The notes under the pieces were generated by a model. It did no database searches. It saw only the letters and a list, made by a program, of their open reading frames with translations, and was not told where the DNA came from. A program made the translations under genes and the position numbers. Shown here in pieces: positions 53,816-64,000 of a DNA stretch of 64,000 nucleotides. Source of the DNA: Naematelia aurantialba (lineage: Eukaryota; Basidiomycota; Tremellomycetes; Tremellales; Naemateliaceae); NCBI GenBank assembly GCA_021527695.1, contig JAKFAO010000002.1:1612501-1676500 (forward strand). The letters run 5' to 3'. Every line of letters starts with the position of its first letter. Within the stretch, counting starts at the first letter, position 1.

Positions 53816-54976
53816 ATGCCAGCACCCGTCACCTTTTCCAACGTTGGCACCCCGTCCCCACTCTCCATCCCGTTGATCCTTTCTGCATCCGAAGATGAGC
53901 GTGACAAGACCATATCCATCCAGCAGGTGACTCCCGACATCATCACGTTCGGTGTTCCCTTCGTGAGTCACCGATTCCTCTCGCATGCTAGTCCATCGTG
54001 CTGACTGCATTCGTTCTCTCTTTCAGGCACGTGGCGGGCTGCTACCACTTGGGGGGCGCTCTACTGCGATACGCGTAGACCAGGCCGACTCGCCCGTGTT
54101 CGTTTACGTCTCAACCCCTCTCACTGCCGCTACAAGAGAGACCATCGCCAAGCTAGGCGGCGAAGTTCGCTGGCTTGTGACACCCGACGGCGAGCACGGT
54201 CTGTACATTGAGGAGTATGCCAAGGCGTACCCAAATGCCAAGTGAGTGTTCCAACGTCCTTCATCGTTCATTGTATCCTGGTTGTGCCCGCCGGTTTCGC
54301 CTCTCAGCAAGTCAGTCTCAGTGAACGCGGTTCGCAAAGATAATCGAGACTGACATTGAGCAGACCGATTGGAGTCTCGCGCTTCAGAGAAAAGAAACCT
54401 GGGGTGCCATGGGCGGGGCTGTTCGGCGATGGCGGGGAATCGCAACGTTACGGCTTCGAGCCCCATGTGCGTTCCTTGTGTGCCTCGTTTCAAGAGTTCG
54501 AGCATGCAGTCATACTGAACGAGGCTCTAGATCACACTGCACCAAGTATCGGCACACGCAAACCACGAGCTAGTTGCAATCCATCATCCTTCGGGCACCC
54601 TCCTCGAAGCTGACATGCTGTTCAATCTGCCTCCGACCGAGCAGTACGCTCGGGCGGGGGGTGTGCCGGGCTTCTTCAAGCTCTTTGACTCTGGCAGGTC
54701 CATGTCGCCTGGTGGCTACATGCATGATAAGGTGGCGGGGCTTATTGCAAAAGATAAAAAGTGCGCGCGAATGCGATGAGTCATCCTCCTAGCGCTCCGT
54801 AGAGAAGTCCCGTTGGATACAGGCTAACGGTGTGCTCGTGCAGATTGTTGCAGAAGGAGATGTTACCCATTCACCAGGCAAAGTGGGACAGGGTGGTCCC
54901 TTGTCACGGGGATATAATCGAGACGGGCGGAAGAGCAGCGTGGGACAAGGTGTGGGCACAGTACGCCGCACTGTGA
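53816..54976 (+). CDS. DUF4336-type metallo-beta-lactamase-like protein
   Basis: Starts MPAPVTFSNVGTPSPLSIPL. Exons give QQVTPDIITFGVPF, ARGGLLPLGGRSTAIRVD, VFVYVSTPLTAATRETIAKL, GGEVRWLVTPDGEHGLYIEE, YAKAYPNAK, then PIGVSRFREKKPGVPW, YGFEPH and EFEHAVILNEALD. After a further intron comes the diagnostic TLLEADMLFNLPPTEQYARA block and FDSGRSMSPGGYMHDKVAG; the end reads MLPIHQAKWDRVVPCHGDII, ETGGRAAWDKVWAQYAAL. The DxLFNLPxxEQY and VPCHGDxI motifs fit the DUF4336 family, which has a metallo-hydrolase fold. The usual zinc HxHxDH motif is absent (positions hold TPDGEHG), so a standard beta-lactamase-fold reaction is doubtful. The substrate is unknown. Confidence 0.85.
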
Positions 54977-55711
54977 AAGCGGATCGGCATTTCCTTGTCC
55001 AGTTTTAGTCCTCGCTATAATCTGCATCGCGTGACATTGCAAGTCCGCTGATTCCAGTGTTCCTCACTCGTTACAGCTGAATGCCAGTGCCAGCGAGTCG
55101 TCTGCATTGGTCAAATCTCTGCAGAACTCCTCGACCGTGGTCTGGCTCTGCCGCTGGTGGCCTGCATGAAGTGCTGATCCTTCTCCATCGCTGTGCGTCC
55201 TCCTCTGGGAGATCGGTGGGAGATCGGTCTTGTTCTTGACAATCGATCATAAACGACAACAACAGCAAGGTGTCGATATCCCTGTCACAATCTGCGTGGG
55301 TGAAATAGCAGGAGCTGCGCACAAGCAGAGTCGCCGCTCGTAGAATTCAACTCCCATTCGGAGACGGTCTACAAGCTGGCGAGTTCTAAACTGCTAGCTT
55401 TTGCTCGCATGACTGACTGTCTTCCAGCTCTCTTCGGGCCGTCGGCCGTCGGGCCCCACCATGGTATGGCTACGAGTGTCTTTCCCAGAGACATTCACCC
55501 GGCCGTGCCCGTGAAGAACTGAATTGACTAAGGAAAGGAAACGAGGAGCAGATCGTAAAACCTGTGCCACAAAACGTGATCGATGGGAATCTCTGCATAC
55601 CATGCAACAACACTGGGGGACGTGAGATTTAGTACATAGATGACAACACCCGCTTCATGCTTTGACCTAAACAACCACCAGCAATGAATACTCGGATACT
55701 CGGACGGAAGG
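54977..55711. other. Intergenic, convergent 3' ends
   Basis: 735 bp between the DUF4336 gene (+) and the SPRY adaptor gene (-). Several short ORFs on both strands without protein-like features. A near-tandem GGGAGATCGGT (twice, about 55206-55227) is the only small repeat noticed. Confidence 0.45.
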
Positions 55712-58044
55712 TCATCCACTCCCACGGGAGGATCGCCAAAATCGTCCCAATCCATTGGCCGGACGTGGTGGGGGTGAAGGCGTTGCTGGCTCGCCATTGG
55801 TCCTGAAGGAGACGTTAGATGTGGCCACTCCCACTCAGCATACAACAGACTCACGCTGCCGCACTCTGATCAGCCGCAGTCATTGCTGCAATGGCTTGAT
55901 TGATCATTTCTTCAGGTAGATCCGCTGGCAGCCCAGCTGTCCCAGCAGTCAGCACCATCACCTAGGTTGTCTCGAATCAGACCTACAGGAGTAAACATGC
56001 GGATCCAATGGAGCATATCCAGGAGGAGGCGGGCTATTCCCGGCCCCATGTGCCAGCGGTGGCAGCAGCGGTCGAACAGTCTCATCACTTTCACCACTCC
56101 CACTCTCATCAGTCTCCCCTCTCCTCCTGTTCTCCTCGTCCCTCCTCTGCCTACCTCCGAAGTAATGATCCCGAGTATTGCGCAACGAATGCAATGAGAT
56201 GTCGAGCAAATTGGGCGTCGGTGGGTTGTGTTCCAACATCATACTGTGTGAAGCTTGGCTCGATGTTGAGTCATAGGCACTGTCCTCGCCTCCAGATTCG
56301 TCTTCCACGTGTTCGAGAGCATCGGGCGATGGAACTCGAGCACTGATCTGTGGTGTGTCCGTGGGAGAAACATAAGTCGACCCGTCGTCGTGTGCGCGCC
56401 CTAGGACACGGCGACGCGAACCAGCAGTAGTAGGCCCAGGACCAGCTTCGGATGCACGGAGAGGAGACGGCACAGCAGGAACTGAGCCGGCGAGATTTGC
56501 AGCCTTGCCTGCTCGACGATGGCGACGAGAAGAATTCGATGACCGTGGTGACTGCAGGTTGGCATTGTTTGGAATGGGTCGAGCCGAGTGCGAGACAGAT
56601 GAAGCAGCCGACGTGCCCAAATGCACCGCACTCGACCGCGCTCGGGCAGCCTCCAGAAGAGCTGCAACTCCACCGTTTGTGTTATGCTCTGCGCCTGGTG
56701 TTCCGTATCCAGCATCCAAGAGGATGCTTCCTCTCTCGCTTCCATATGCAGGGGGTGGAGCCAATGTTCCAACCATCGGCGCCAGTCCCCATTTCTTTAC
56801 ATTTGCCTCAATGAAGACGAAACCCGCCTGACCGAGATTCACGTGAATTGTACATGGTCCATTTGCTCCGATCGTCGGAAACAGATTGAGCCGCTGCAAG
56901 CCGGTATAACAATCATCCATCTTGCGTCCGTTTCGAGTGAAAAAGACGGTTCCTGTTCTGGGTCGGTAGCCAACCCCGAGGACATCCCCTTCGGCCAGTG
57001 GCGCGCCATAGGAGCTCGCAGTGAAGGGATAATTGTGAGACTTGAAGCCGTCGCTCGCAAAATAAGCCACCGAATGTCGGTTCCACCCAGGTAATCGAAA
57101 TGATGGGTATGGTTTTGTTGCTAATCCTATTGCGACCTCGGTACTGGCGGGTTTTTCGTACATTTTGACCTCCCAGTAATAGACCTCGTTTAGCTTGGGC
57201 AGAGGCAAATTGGCCATGACACTGTTCCCGCCTCCCTCCCTTGCTGGCATACCAGGACCATCTGACAGGAATGTGATCTCAGTACGAGATTGCACATATA
57301 ATGACAGATTGTCCTCATAGTCTGGCTCGAAGGCCCACGCGGAGACTCCCTTCTCTTGTATCGAAAGAAACTGAGATAGCGTAATGTCCGTTGCCACCGA
57401 ATTGGGTGGATATTGCGCCTGCCAGTCTGCTTGTGAGCAACTGAGCTGTCGGTGCCACTTTACCTTTCGCCCTATTGTAAGCTTCCCGGACATCCGGATC
57501 TACTGTCTCCAGCCAGCGGGACTCTACTCCCTCGACCCCGCCCTCTCCAAAGACCCCATCCGACTTTGACAGATCCAATGGTCCACCATCTTCGGTCAAC
57601 CTAAAACGCCGACGCTGTGAGCAACAACCCGCAGAACAGAAAATCTATTCAGCTTGAGCCTCACCGTATTCCTTTCCGCCTCCTCATGAACAGCACCGCT
57701 ACCAAGAAACATACCAACCCCAAAAACACCGTCAAGACCACTACCAACAACGGGATAAACACCAATAACATGGTACCCATCCCGCCTTCACCGCCCTCTC
57801 GTTCCTGTGGCGCCGCTTGTGAAATCTCAGTCACGATGTGGAACTGGTCTCGTACTCGTCGTGGGGAAGAAGGGACCGACTCTGCGGGACGATCAACCCG
57901 CTCAGCGACCGTATGAGTCAAGGGTGCAATGAGTTGCGAGAACCACTCTCCAGGTTGCAAAGGCGAGTGTGTTAGAGCTGTGGTATATAAGGACGACGGA
58001 GATTTTTGCTCGGCGTCGGTGAAGGACAAGGTCGAAGTGTCCAT
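55712..58044 (-). CDS. SPRY-domain ubiquitin-ligase adaptor, Ssh4/Ear1 type
   Basis: Yeast Ssh4 and Ear1 are endosome/vacuole membrane adaptors that bring cargo to the Rsp5 ubiquitin ligase. The same layout is seen here: a short lumenal start (MDTSTLSFTDAEQKSPSSLY), one TM segment (TMLLVFIPLLVVVLTVFLGL and onward) followed by basic FMRRRKGIR, then the SPRY domain: GVSAWAFEPDYEDNLSLYVQ, LPKLNEVYYWEVKMYEKP, EVAIGLATKPYPSFRLPGWN, SVAYFASDGFKSHNYPFTAS, LGVGYRPRTGTVFFTRNGRK, and LFPTIGANGPCTIHVNLGQA. A Ser/Pro-rich tail carries a PPxY motif (SPPPPGYAPLDPHVYS) that would bind Rsp5 WW domains. Two 3' introns (GTAGGT and GTGAGT donors) extend the protein to SGLPADLPEEMINQAIAAMT and ANGLGRFWRSSRGSG. 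An upstream in-frame start in another exon (ATG 58286) cannot be excluded. Confidence 0.88.
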
Positions 58045-58629
58045 ACGATCACTTGAAGTGTGAAAGACCGTGATTCCCAACCACGTAGCTTGCGAGCCAG
58101 GTAATGGCTACAAGGGTGATGATGCGATCGGAGAGAGCTGAAAAGAGATGGCTCGGTACAAAGGATAGCGATACTCGGGTATGGATTCGCTGCCTGTCGT
58201 GTCTGAGTGACAGTGATATTGGACGATGTTGTTCTCGAGAACGCTGAGAGCAGATTGCGGACGATCAGGTCGGCAGCCTCGGCCATCTTCGGAATGTGAT
58301 AGCATCATCCTTCGTGCAAGTGGCAAACAATACCACGTCACTCGTATCTCCCCCAATGACATCTCGAATGTAACACTACTATCGGTCATCAAAGATTGTC
58401 AAATTCCGCAAGTAAATGTCGTAGATGTATTATTGTTTCAGTACACGCACAGCGAGATTGCATGACACAAGCTCGAACTTCAAGGACAAGCACGAAACAT
58501 GGTTAACATGACCACCTAGAAGACAATTATTTCAGTGTTTCATGACTGCTAACTATGGTGCATTACAAAGATGTATTTCAAGATGACAACAACGACGGCA
58601 GAGAGAGATATCCTTCACGCTGAGCAAAA
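58045..58629. other. Intergenic upstream of SPRY adaptor
   Basis: 585 bp. An open frame from ATG 58286 (MAEAADLIVRNLLSAFSRT) on the minus strand, with a possible 37-nt intron leading to LSDRIITLVAITWLASYVVG, looks protein-like but then stops at FK-TGA. It may be a 5' exon of the SPRY gene or a tiny separate gene; I could not join it in frame. Confidence 0.35.
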
Positions 58630-60374
58630 TTACCCCTGATCATCATCATCATCATCATCATTTCCACCCAGCTCAAACGCCTCTTGGGCGGCGATGCTCC
58701 TCCACTTCACTTGAGGCCTTTCTCCACTCCTTTCCGTATTGAGCAAACTTTGAGTCTCCCCTTCTCGAAACTCACCCCCGGACAATGGTTTGCCTACGTC
58801 TGGCATTGGGAAGATGAGGCCCAACACTCGAGCCAAAATGATCCAACTGCCTGCCCACGCCAGCACCACTGCAGCCGAAGAGAGATAACACAGGTATCCT
58901 GAATCATATTGTGGAAGCGGTGGCTCTGGAGCGGCGGAGGCGGCTCGGTTCGTACATGGCCTGTTGGGCGTGGGGGGGAATAGAGTGTAGACTATAGCCG
59001 CGACTAAGGGACGAAAAGTGGTCAGGAGGATCAAGAGAGAGCAAGCGGACATACGTGGCCACAAGAGATAGAGGACTCCAGCTAGAGCTACCTCCCAGGC
59101 GCGGTCCTGGCGGAGGTCGAATTGTGCATCACTCCCAAGCTTTGCGCCTCTTTGCCGACGATGTAAGAGAAGGCTGCAACTACGTTAGTAGGGGCCCCAT
59201 CCCTGATCAAGAGATGACCGACAGGATCCCAGCGAAGATCAGGCTCGCCCCACCAACTGATATGATAAAAGCACTGCTGAGCCCTTGCAGCACCAAGGAA
59301 GTCAGCTTGGGCTGGCGTGCATGATTCTAGCTCACGATACACGGCGCTATCCAGCACCATACCGGAAGCAACGATAACCCCGATCGAGCATAGCGCCAAT
59401 GAGGTATAGCTCAACACTCGTCCTTGCGCGAACTTGTCCCTCATGACAGGTATAGCGTGTGACTCTGCGGTGGTAGAACTAGCACCGTCTTCAGATTGGA
59501 CCAGTATCCGCATACTGTCCACCGTCCCATAGTTTTGAACTCTGGTCCCCGTGCTGTCGTTCGAAGTCGACAAGCCATATCCGCCTAAGGGTGTATCTGC
59601 CAGGGCCAACTCCCACATGACGAAAACGTCGGTACCATCTCCGGGCTTTCCTGCGCCGCGCAGATGAGCTTGAGGTATCTCGATGCCGTCTGCTGCTAAG
59701 GTGGATGACATATCGGCGTGATATCTGAGACTTAAAGCAGTCGAGAGCACGACGAGTAGCAGTGCAAAGGTTGCAGTCGACAGGAGGTGAAGGAGTGACA
59801 AGTCAAATGTGAGTATCGGACAAGCAGGGAGGTATATTTCGGACAGGACCGAGGAACAGACCCCTTGCGACAGAATGAAGGCAGAGAATGCCATGGTCGC
59901 AGCTGGAAATACATGTTAGTGCGATCGATGTACGAGGAGTGGGTGAACACCGCCAAACTGACATGTCCAGCAGATCCACAGAATTGATACAAAGATGAAT
60001 TCGACTCGTTCGATGTATATCCTCCAAGATATTGGGAGCATGAGCGATGCGGAACGCCTGTTAGTGCAAGAGTTCAGTTGTGTTCAGGATGATGGAGTAG
60101 CGAGCAAACACCCACAATGAAAGTACACCTCCCAAGCCACATATGCCGAGTACGACGATCAGCCCTCTAATATCTCCTGGAGACCCGCTGTACATGGATA
60201 CACCTAAGTTGTGTTGTTAGCCAGTTGAAAGGTTGCAGGAGTGAACCGGGAGAAGAGATTCTCACCTCCCGCTGCCTGAGGGGCCGAGCTGGCAATCGCT
60301 ACCCCTGAAAGCAAGACGACCAAGATATGCAGAAGCCATCGTGACTGGCCAGCAGTCAGGAGTGACGGCGCCAT
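58630..60374 (-). CDS. MARVEL-like multi-TM membrane protein with poly-Asp tail, unknown
   Basis: The start MAPSLLTAGQSRWLLHILVV, LLSGVAIASSA is a good signal peptide or first TM. Exons then give DIRGLIVVLGICGLGGVLSL (TM), ISWRIYIERVEFIFVSILWI (TM; the ERxEFxxxxxLWxxW pattern resembles fungal MARVEL-like proteins), MAFSAFILSQGVCSSVLSEI, LLHLLSTATFALLLVVLSTA (TM), a long polar loop with TDVFVMWELALADTPLGGYG and VQNYGTVDSM, LSYTSLALCSIGVIVASGMV (TM), and YLCYLSSAAVVLAWAGSWII (TM). The C-terminus is acidic and ends in seven Asp from a CAT/ATC microsatellite (DDDDDDDQG). Gene limits are good; the exon around 59900-60050 is uncertain. No function can be assigned. Confidence 0.7.
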
Positions 60375-61098
60375 CTTTGCACTATAACACACACAACGAG
60401 CAAGACGTTTTTATCATGCGAGTGAAACGAAGGTCAAACTGTTATGCCCGCTCGCCGGTGGTTGCCAGGCACGGTATGGCTCACTCTACGCAATATCTAT
60501 CCAGCACCACCGCTGTGTCTTTCCGAATGGCGAGGAAGCTAGGAAGATCACTTGGAACTTGAAGCAGCTACCCGGAGAACACCTCTCCAGCCTTCAACGG
60601 CTATCAAGGCTTTATGATGCGCCCGGACGGCGCATACCTGCCGTTCTGTCACAAAGGGATCTGTACCACAATCAGTGCTGTGGGTCATGTCAATCCGGAC
60701 CGGGTCACGACATCTACAGAGTTGTTTATATGACGAGAGCAATAATACCAAACACTTGGGTGGTCATGACAAGATTCGTGACATGCGGCGCCAAGTCGGT
60801 GTGCCGAGCGGAATATCGTGACATCAAGTAGCCTCAATCAAATCAAATGAGACAGGAAGTGCACGCCCAATGATGATGTGCTATCGAGCACGTTACGATG
60901 TGATCCACAAGGGACCCTCATGACCCTCATGGCATGGTGTGCCTTGAGTCAAGCACCGCTCATAAAAGGCTGAAGAGTAGCTCTCTTACTTCTCCGTGAG
61001 ATTCATAATAAAGCAGGTCACTGTATTCACCCGTCGGACCGATGTACCTATCAGTGAGAATCTCCACGAGTTTGGAGGACTCTCTGTCTGTATCACTC
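60375..61098. other. Intergenic between sirtuin 3' end and MARVEL-like gene
   Basis: 724 bp, holding the 3' UTR of the sirtuin and the promoter of the MARVEL-like gene (both minus strand). No RNA gene or conserved ORF seen. CATAAAAGG at about 60960-60969 is a chance or unused TATA-like element on the plus strand. Confidence 0.4.
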
Positions 61099-63347
61099 TC
61101 ATCTCAGGCTTCCTTGGATGTTCCTACCTTTTATTCGCTTTGCAGGTGGCGGTGAATCACTGTCGTCTTCCGCACCATGTCCTCCCTTCATCTTGTCACT
61201 CGCAAATGACGGGACCGTCTCGGCTTCGACAGCGGCCGGCGGAACGGTATCGCGCAACCAACTGCCTTGCTTTAACGTGAGGAAATGTACATGTGAGCTG
61301 AACTCATCAGCGTTCTCCCGCGTAGTGTTGGATTGGATATGTACACCTCGCCGACCCCACTGACCCAGGCCACATCTTCCGGTCGTGTCTGTATTGGGAC
61401 GGTATGTGGGCGCAACTGGTTTTCGTCGATCTGACGTATAGACACTTCACGGGCCGAAGACGCTGTCGTGGGTGAGGGAAAATCCCATCCTAACTTGTAC
61501 GCCAGGTACGTGACGATAGTATCTGCATCGCCAATCAGGCATATCTGGGACAGTGAGTTAAGTATCGCAGTGAAGGAAGAACCCACATCTGGTTGACTAT
61601 GGGAAATAGGGGTCAGATTGATGAAAATCTGAGGTACAGAGTGGGGAATGTGTGCTGCGTGCAATCAGGCGACTTTCCCGTGGGACATGCACCCAATCAC
61701 TCACTCAGTACCTCACTAACCGGAGCTACCTTGAGACTCGTCCCAATGATCACCAGCAAGTCAACTTGTTCGCGGTCGTGAAAGAGATGGTCGTCGAACT
61801 CCGAATCCAGGGCCTGACCAAAGAAAGTGATATCAGGCTGTAGTCCATTAATTTCAGGACAGCTGCATTGGGTACGAGACTGACTCACTTTCATGATGCC
61901 GGGTTCGCCTCCGTCCCATTCGTCCGCCTCGCTCTCTCCACTGTCACTCGAGCTTCCCCAGCCTTTGCTTCGGGCCGGACCTTTCGTGGTCCTCCGGGGG
62001 GCCGTGTGACGTCTTGCAGCTATCCGCTGGGTATCGCGCTCTTTGCAACAACTATCGCAGTAAGGAATTTGCGACGAAAATATGTATGGTTCGATTGCCT
62101 GGCCGGGTACCTGGATCTTACATCGCTAAGAACGATAAGCTTAGGTTCCGGTTGCTGTCATGACAAGCACACAAGGCAGGATGCCGTTCTGAAAGAACCT
62201 ATGATGCCCGAGATAAGCTAATAGCAAGAATGGAGAGTTGAACTGAGCTGACCATGACACTGTAGAACCTTCGTGACTCCCGCCATACTCTCAAGAGTAT
62301 CGATATTCTGAGTATAATTACGGAGCAGCTGTTGCGAGTGAGCTGGGAGTTCATCGATTGAATACTGCCCTACTCACAACCCCTCGATCTTCAAGTAGCT
62401 TGATCCAGCGATGGCAAGGGCTGGGAGTGAAGTTTTTGGGATAAATGTGCTTTGCGAAGGAACTCAGGAATCAGCGTGAGACGCTCGACTCTACACCTAC
62501 TAGAAGACCTCGGGATGTTCTCGGAAATAATGGAGATCAAACATCTGCTGGGGATCGTCCAGCTCGTACTTCGCCTCCTGCTGTAGCTGTGCATACAACC
62601 CCGTTGATGACCGGAAATCTGGAATGCCACAACTCGTCGATATACCGGCACCCGATAGTACGATTATATTCTTGGCGTTCCCCAGGAGTTGGATGGCGTC
62701 ATCGACGGTGTTATATTGAGGGAGTTTAATGCGACGGCGAAGGATTCGAGAGAGGGCGATTTTCGCGAAGGGGAGAAGGTAGACATTATGAGTTGCGGGA
62801 TCGCGCAGTGGTTCAGGCTTATAGGGGTAATGAGTCGTGCTCATTTGGCAAATGTGAGGCCGGATGCTTACAGGAATGATGCCAAAGCCTAACAACAGTC
62901 TGCGCAGAGAAGCAGTCTCGCCAGCCTGATTGGGCTGTAGGTAGTCCCGTAGGAAGGCCACAAGGCCGCGCTCCTTCAAGCGGGCCAGCATCCGGTCAAC
63001 TTCCTCTTCGGTGAATCCATTCTCAGCTGTGAAAAGCTCAGTGTGTGAGCCCGACAGCACAATCTAGAAGAGTGCTTACCTTCTTCAGCCAAATGATTAT
63101 ACTCATCATCGTCTACCAGATCGAGCTCTGCGTCGGAATCGTAGTCATCGGAGTCAAGCTGGTATGTGTCCCTCGGCATCACTTCACCGAGAAGAGAGAC
63201 TTGGCTCATTGCGCTTGATGAGGATGACCTACAACTGACTCCGACAGAAGAAGAGGACGTGGCCGGGACAACGGATAATCCGTGCGTACCTGGACCGGAC
63301 AGGCACCTCTTTTCGCCACTCCAAGGCATCTCTTTCGTATCTCGCAT
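61099..63347 (-). CDS. Sir2-family NAD-dependent deacetylase (Sir2/Hst1/SIRT1 type)
   Basis: NAD-dependent protein deacetylase, probably nuclear and acting on histones. An acidic N-terminus (YQLDSDDYDSDAELDLVDDD) leads to EEEVDRMLARLKERGLVAFL, RDYL and LRRLLLGFG, the helical leader of Sir2/Hst1/SIRT1. The catalytic core has NIIVLSGAGISTSCGIPDFR (GAGIS, PDFR), GLYAQL, then NYTQNIDTLE and VLQCHGS with the catalytic His, and a zinc site ASCLRCKIQVPGQAIEPY with YCDSC. The loop after it is long and Ser/Asp-rich. KPDITFFGQALDSEFDDHLF, VDLLVIIGTSLKVAPVSEVL, PQIFINLTPISH, MLIGDADTIVTYLAYKLGWD complete the core. A last intron restores HVHFLTLKQGSWLRDTVPPA, and the protein ends near SPPPAKRIK, a likely nuclear localisation signal. 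The start is the first ATG of its exon. Confidence 0.92.
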
Positions 63348-63493
63348 TCTTCAGATTCGTGACACAGTTCTTCCACCCAGCCTTCTTACCTCCACTGAGC
63401 CCACTATTGGTGGCGCTGGATTCACTGACTAAACAAAGTCATTGACAGCGAATCCGTTCATCACCTGCCTCCAGAAGGCCGCAACTAATCAAG
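63348..63493. promoter_or_regulatory. Putative bidirectional promoter, sirtuin and right-edge gene
   Basis: 146 bp between the sirtuin ATG and a plus-strand ATG at 63494. The size is like the other divergent promoters in this window. Confidence 0.3.
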
Positions 63494-63974
63494 ATGAACA
63501 CATCGTCCGCTACCCGTCTTCCATTCGACCTTCGACCTTCCGTTGAGCGGATCACGTTAAGGGAGCCCAACGAAGCTAGGCAATCATCCGTTCATGAATC
63601 AAGCTCACAAGCCGCAAGATCACGACGGAACAGGCTACAGGAACAAGAGAGCGGAAGTGTCTCTGACCTATCTCACTCTCGGGGAAGAGAACAAGGGAAT
63701 GAACTGTATATCCGGAGTGTGCCGGATATTCCACACACTGCTCAAGCCCACCGCTACGAGGCTGCTGAGAGCTACCAAGCGTCTGAGTCACCAAGATTGA
63801 GCGGCGCAACAAACTATATACAGGCGATTCGCGTACTGCCAAGACTTCATGGTGATGAACGGCAAGAAACCCAGGGGACGGAGAGAGCCCGAAGTAAGTG
63901 CGGGATCTGGCCCAGACATGGTCTAACATTCGGAGGAAGATTGGATCGCAGTCTGCGTCGGAGAGAAAATTTAG
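63494..63974 (+). CDS. Possible unknown gene at right edge
   Basis: An ATG at 63494 opens a frame that stays open to 64000. It begins MNTSSATRLPFDLRPSVERI and is rich in Ser, Arg, Glu and Gln. At 63894 lies a consensus donor GTAAGTG, with TCTAACATT (branch-like, near 63921) and GATCGCAG at 63951, giving a 58-nt intron of the local type. If spliced, the protein ends after ICVGEKI at 63974 (about 141 residues); unspliced, it runs off the window. An opposing minus-strand frame (63995 down to 63576) starts from TTG and contains LVDEWLNFLSDADCDPIFL, which also looks protein-like, so the coding strand is not certain. No family is recognised. Confidence 0.35.
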
Positions 63975-64000
63975 CCATTCGTCGACCAAAGCCAAGTAAT

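Noticed and set aside
60559..60831. 90-residue plus-strand ORF
   Set aside because: Isolated, no family features, lies in the promoter of the MARVEL-like gene.

Overview
The window is nuclear DNA of a fungus, most likely a basidiomycetous yeast of the Tremellomycetes type. Nearly every gene is broken by several short introns (about 40-110 nt, GT..AG with a CTRAY-like branch site), genes are packed on both strands, and divergent pairs share promoters of 150-260 bp. The gene set (RLE-type LINE, PAN3, Rxt3, AN1-UBL protein, Ssh4/Ear1-type SPRY adaptor, TSP2-like tetraspanin) fits that group. The lineage is inferred from gene style, not from a search.

Layout. 1-1813 (-): start of glutamate synthase, cut by the left edge. 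2671-6588 (-): a two-ORF non-LTR retrotransposon with a reverse transcriptase and a restriction-like endonuclease, flanked by a 13-bp target-site duplication, sitting between glutamate synthase and the next gene. 7503-11216 (+): PX-PH-RhoGAP protein (Bem3 type). 12109-13308 (-): unknown basic protein. 13761-16930 (-): PAN3. 17187-18569 (-): deoxyhypusine synthase. 18781-21327 (+): MAD1. 21451-22617 (-): spliceosomal cyclophilin H. 22827-23223 (+): tiny mitochondrial ribosomal protein bL33. 23293-24748 (-): AN1 zinc finger/UBL protein (Cuz1 type). 25042-26692 (-): EMG1/Nep1. 27064-28315 (-): ribosomal protein uL4. 28936-31864 (+): protein O-mannosyltransferase PMT4, with a GC-AG intron. 32046-33058 (-): dihydrofolate reductase. 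33279-34513 (+): Arp2/3 subunit 3. 34765-35328 (+): unknown. 35880-37628 (+): tetraspan membrane protein. 38126-38908 (-): oxidoreductase-like (OXLD1) protein. 39167-41696 (+): XPG/Asteroid-type nuclease. 42642-43820 (-): tetraspanin. 44300-49635 (-): large disordered protein with a destruction-box-like motif. 50028-53141 (+): Rxt3. 53816-54976 (+): DUF4336 metallo-beta-lactamase-like protein. 55712-58044 (-): SPRY/PPxY trafficking adaptor. 58630-60374 (-): MARVEL-like membrane protein. 61099-63347 (-): sirtuin. 63494 to the right edge (+): possible unknown gene.

Most genes are conserved housekeeping functions with no sign of an operon or gene cluster: translation (uL4, EMG1, DHS, bL33m), RNA metabolism (PAN3, cyclophilin H), chromatin and cell cycle (Rxt3, sirtuin, MAD1), actin and polarity (Bem3, Arc18), secretion and membrane (PMT4, tetraspanin, SPRY adaptor). 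The genuine accessory element is the retrotransposon. Its most unusual features are three perfect 10-bp palindromes at exact 20-bp spacing between its two ORFs, and short duplications at its 5' junction. Gene models were spliced by eye; exon ends are stated where the reading frame and family conservation fix them.
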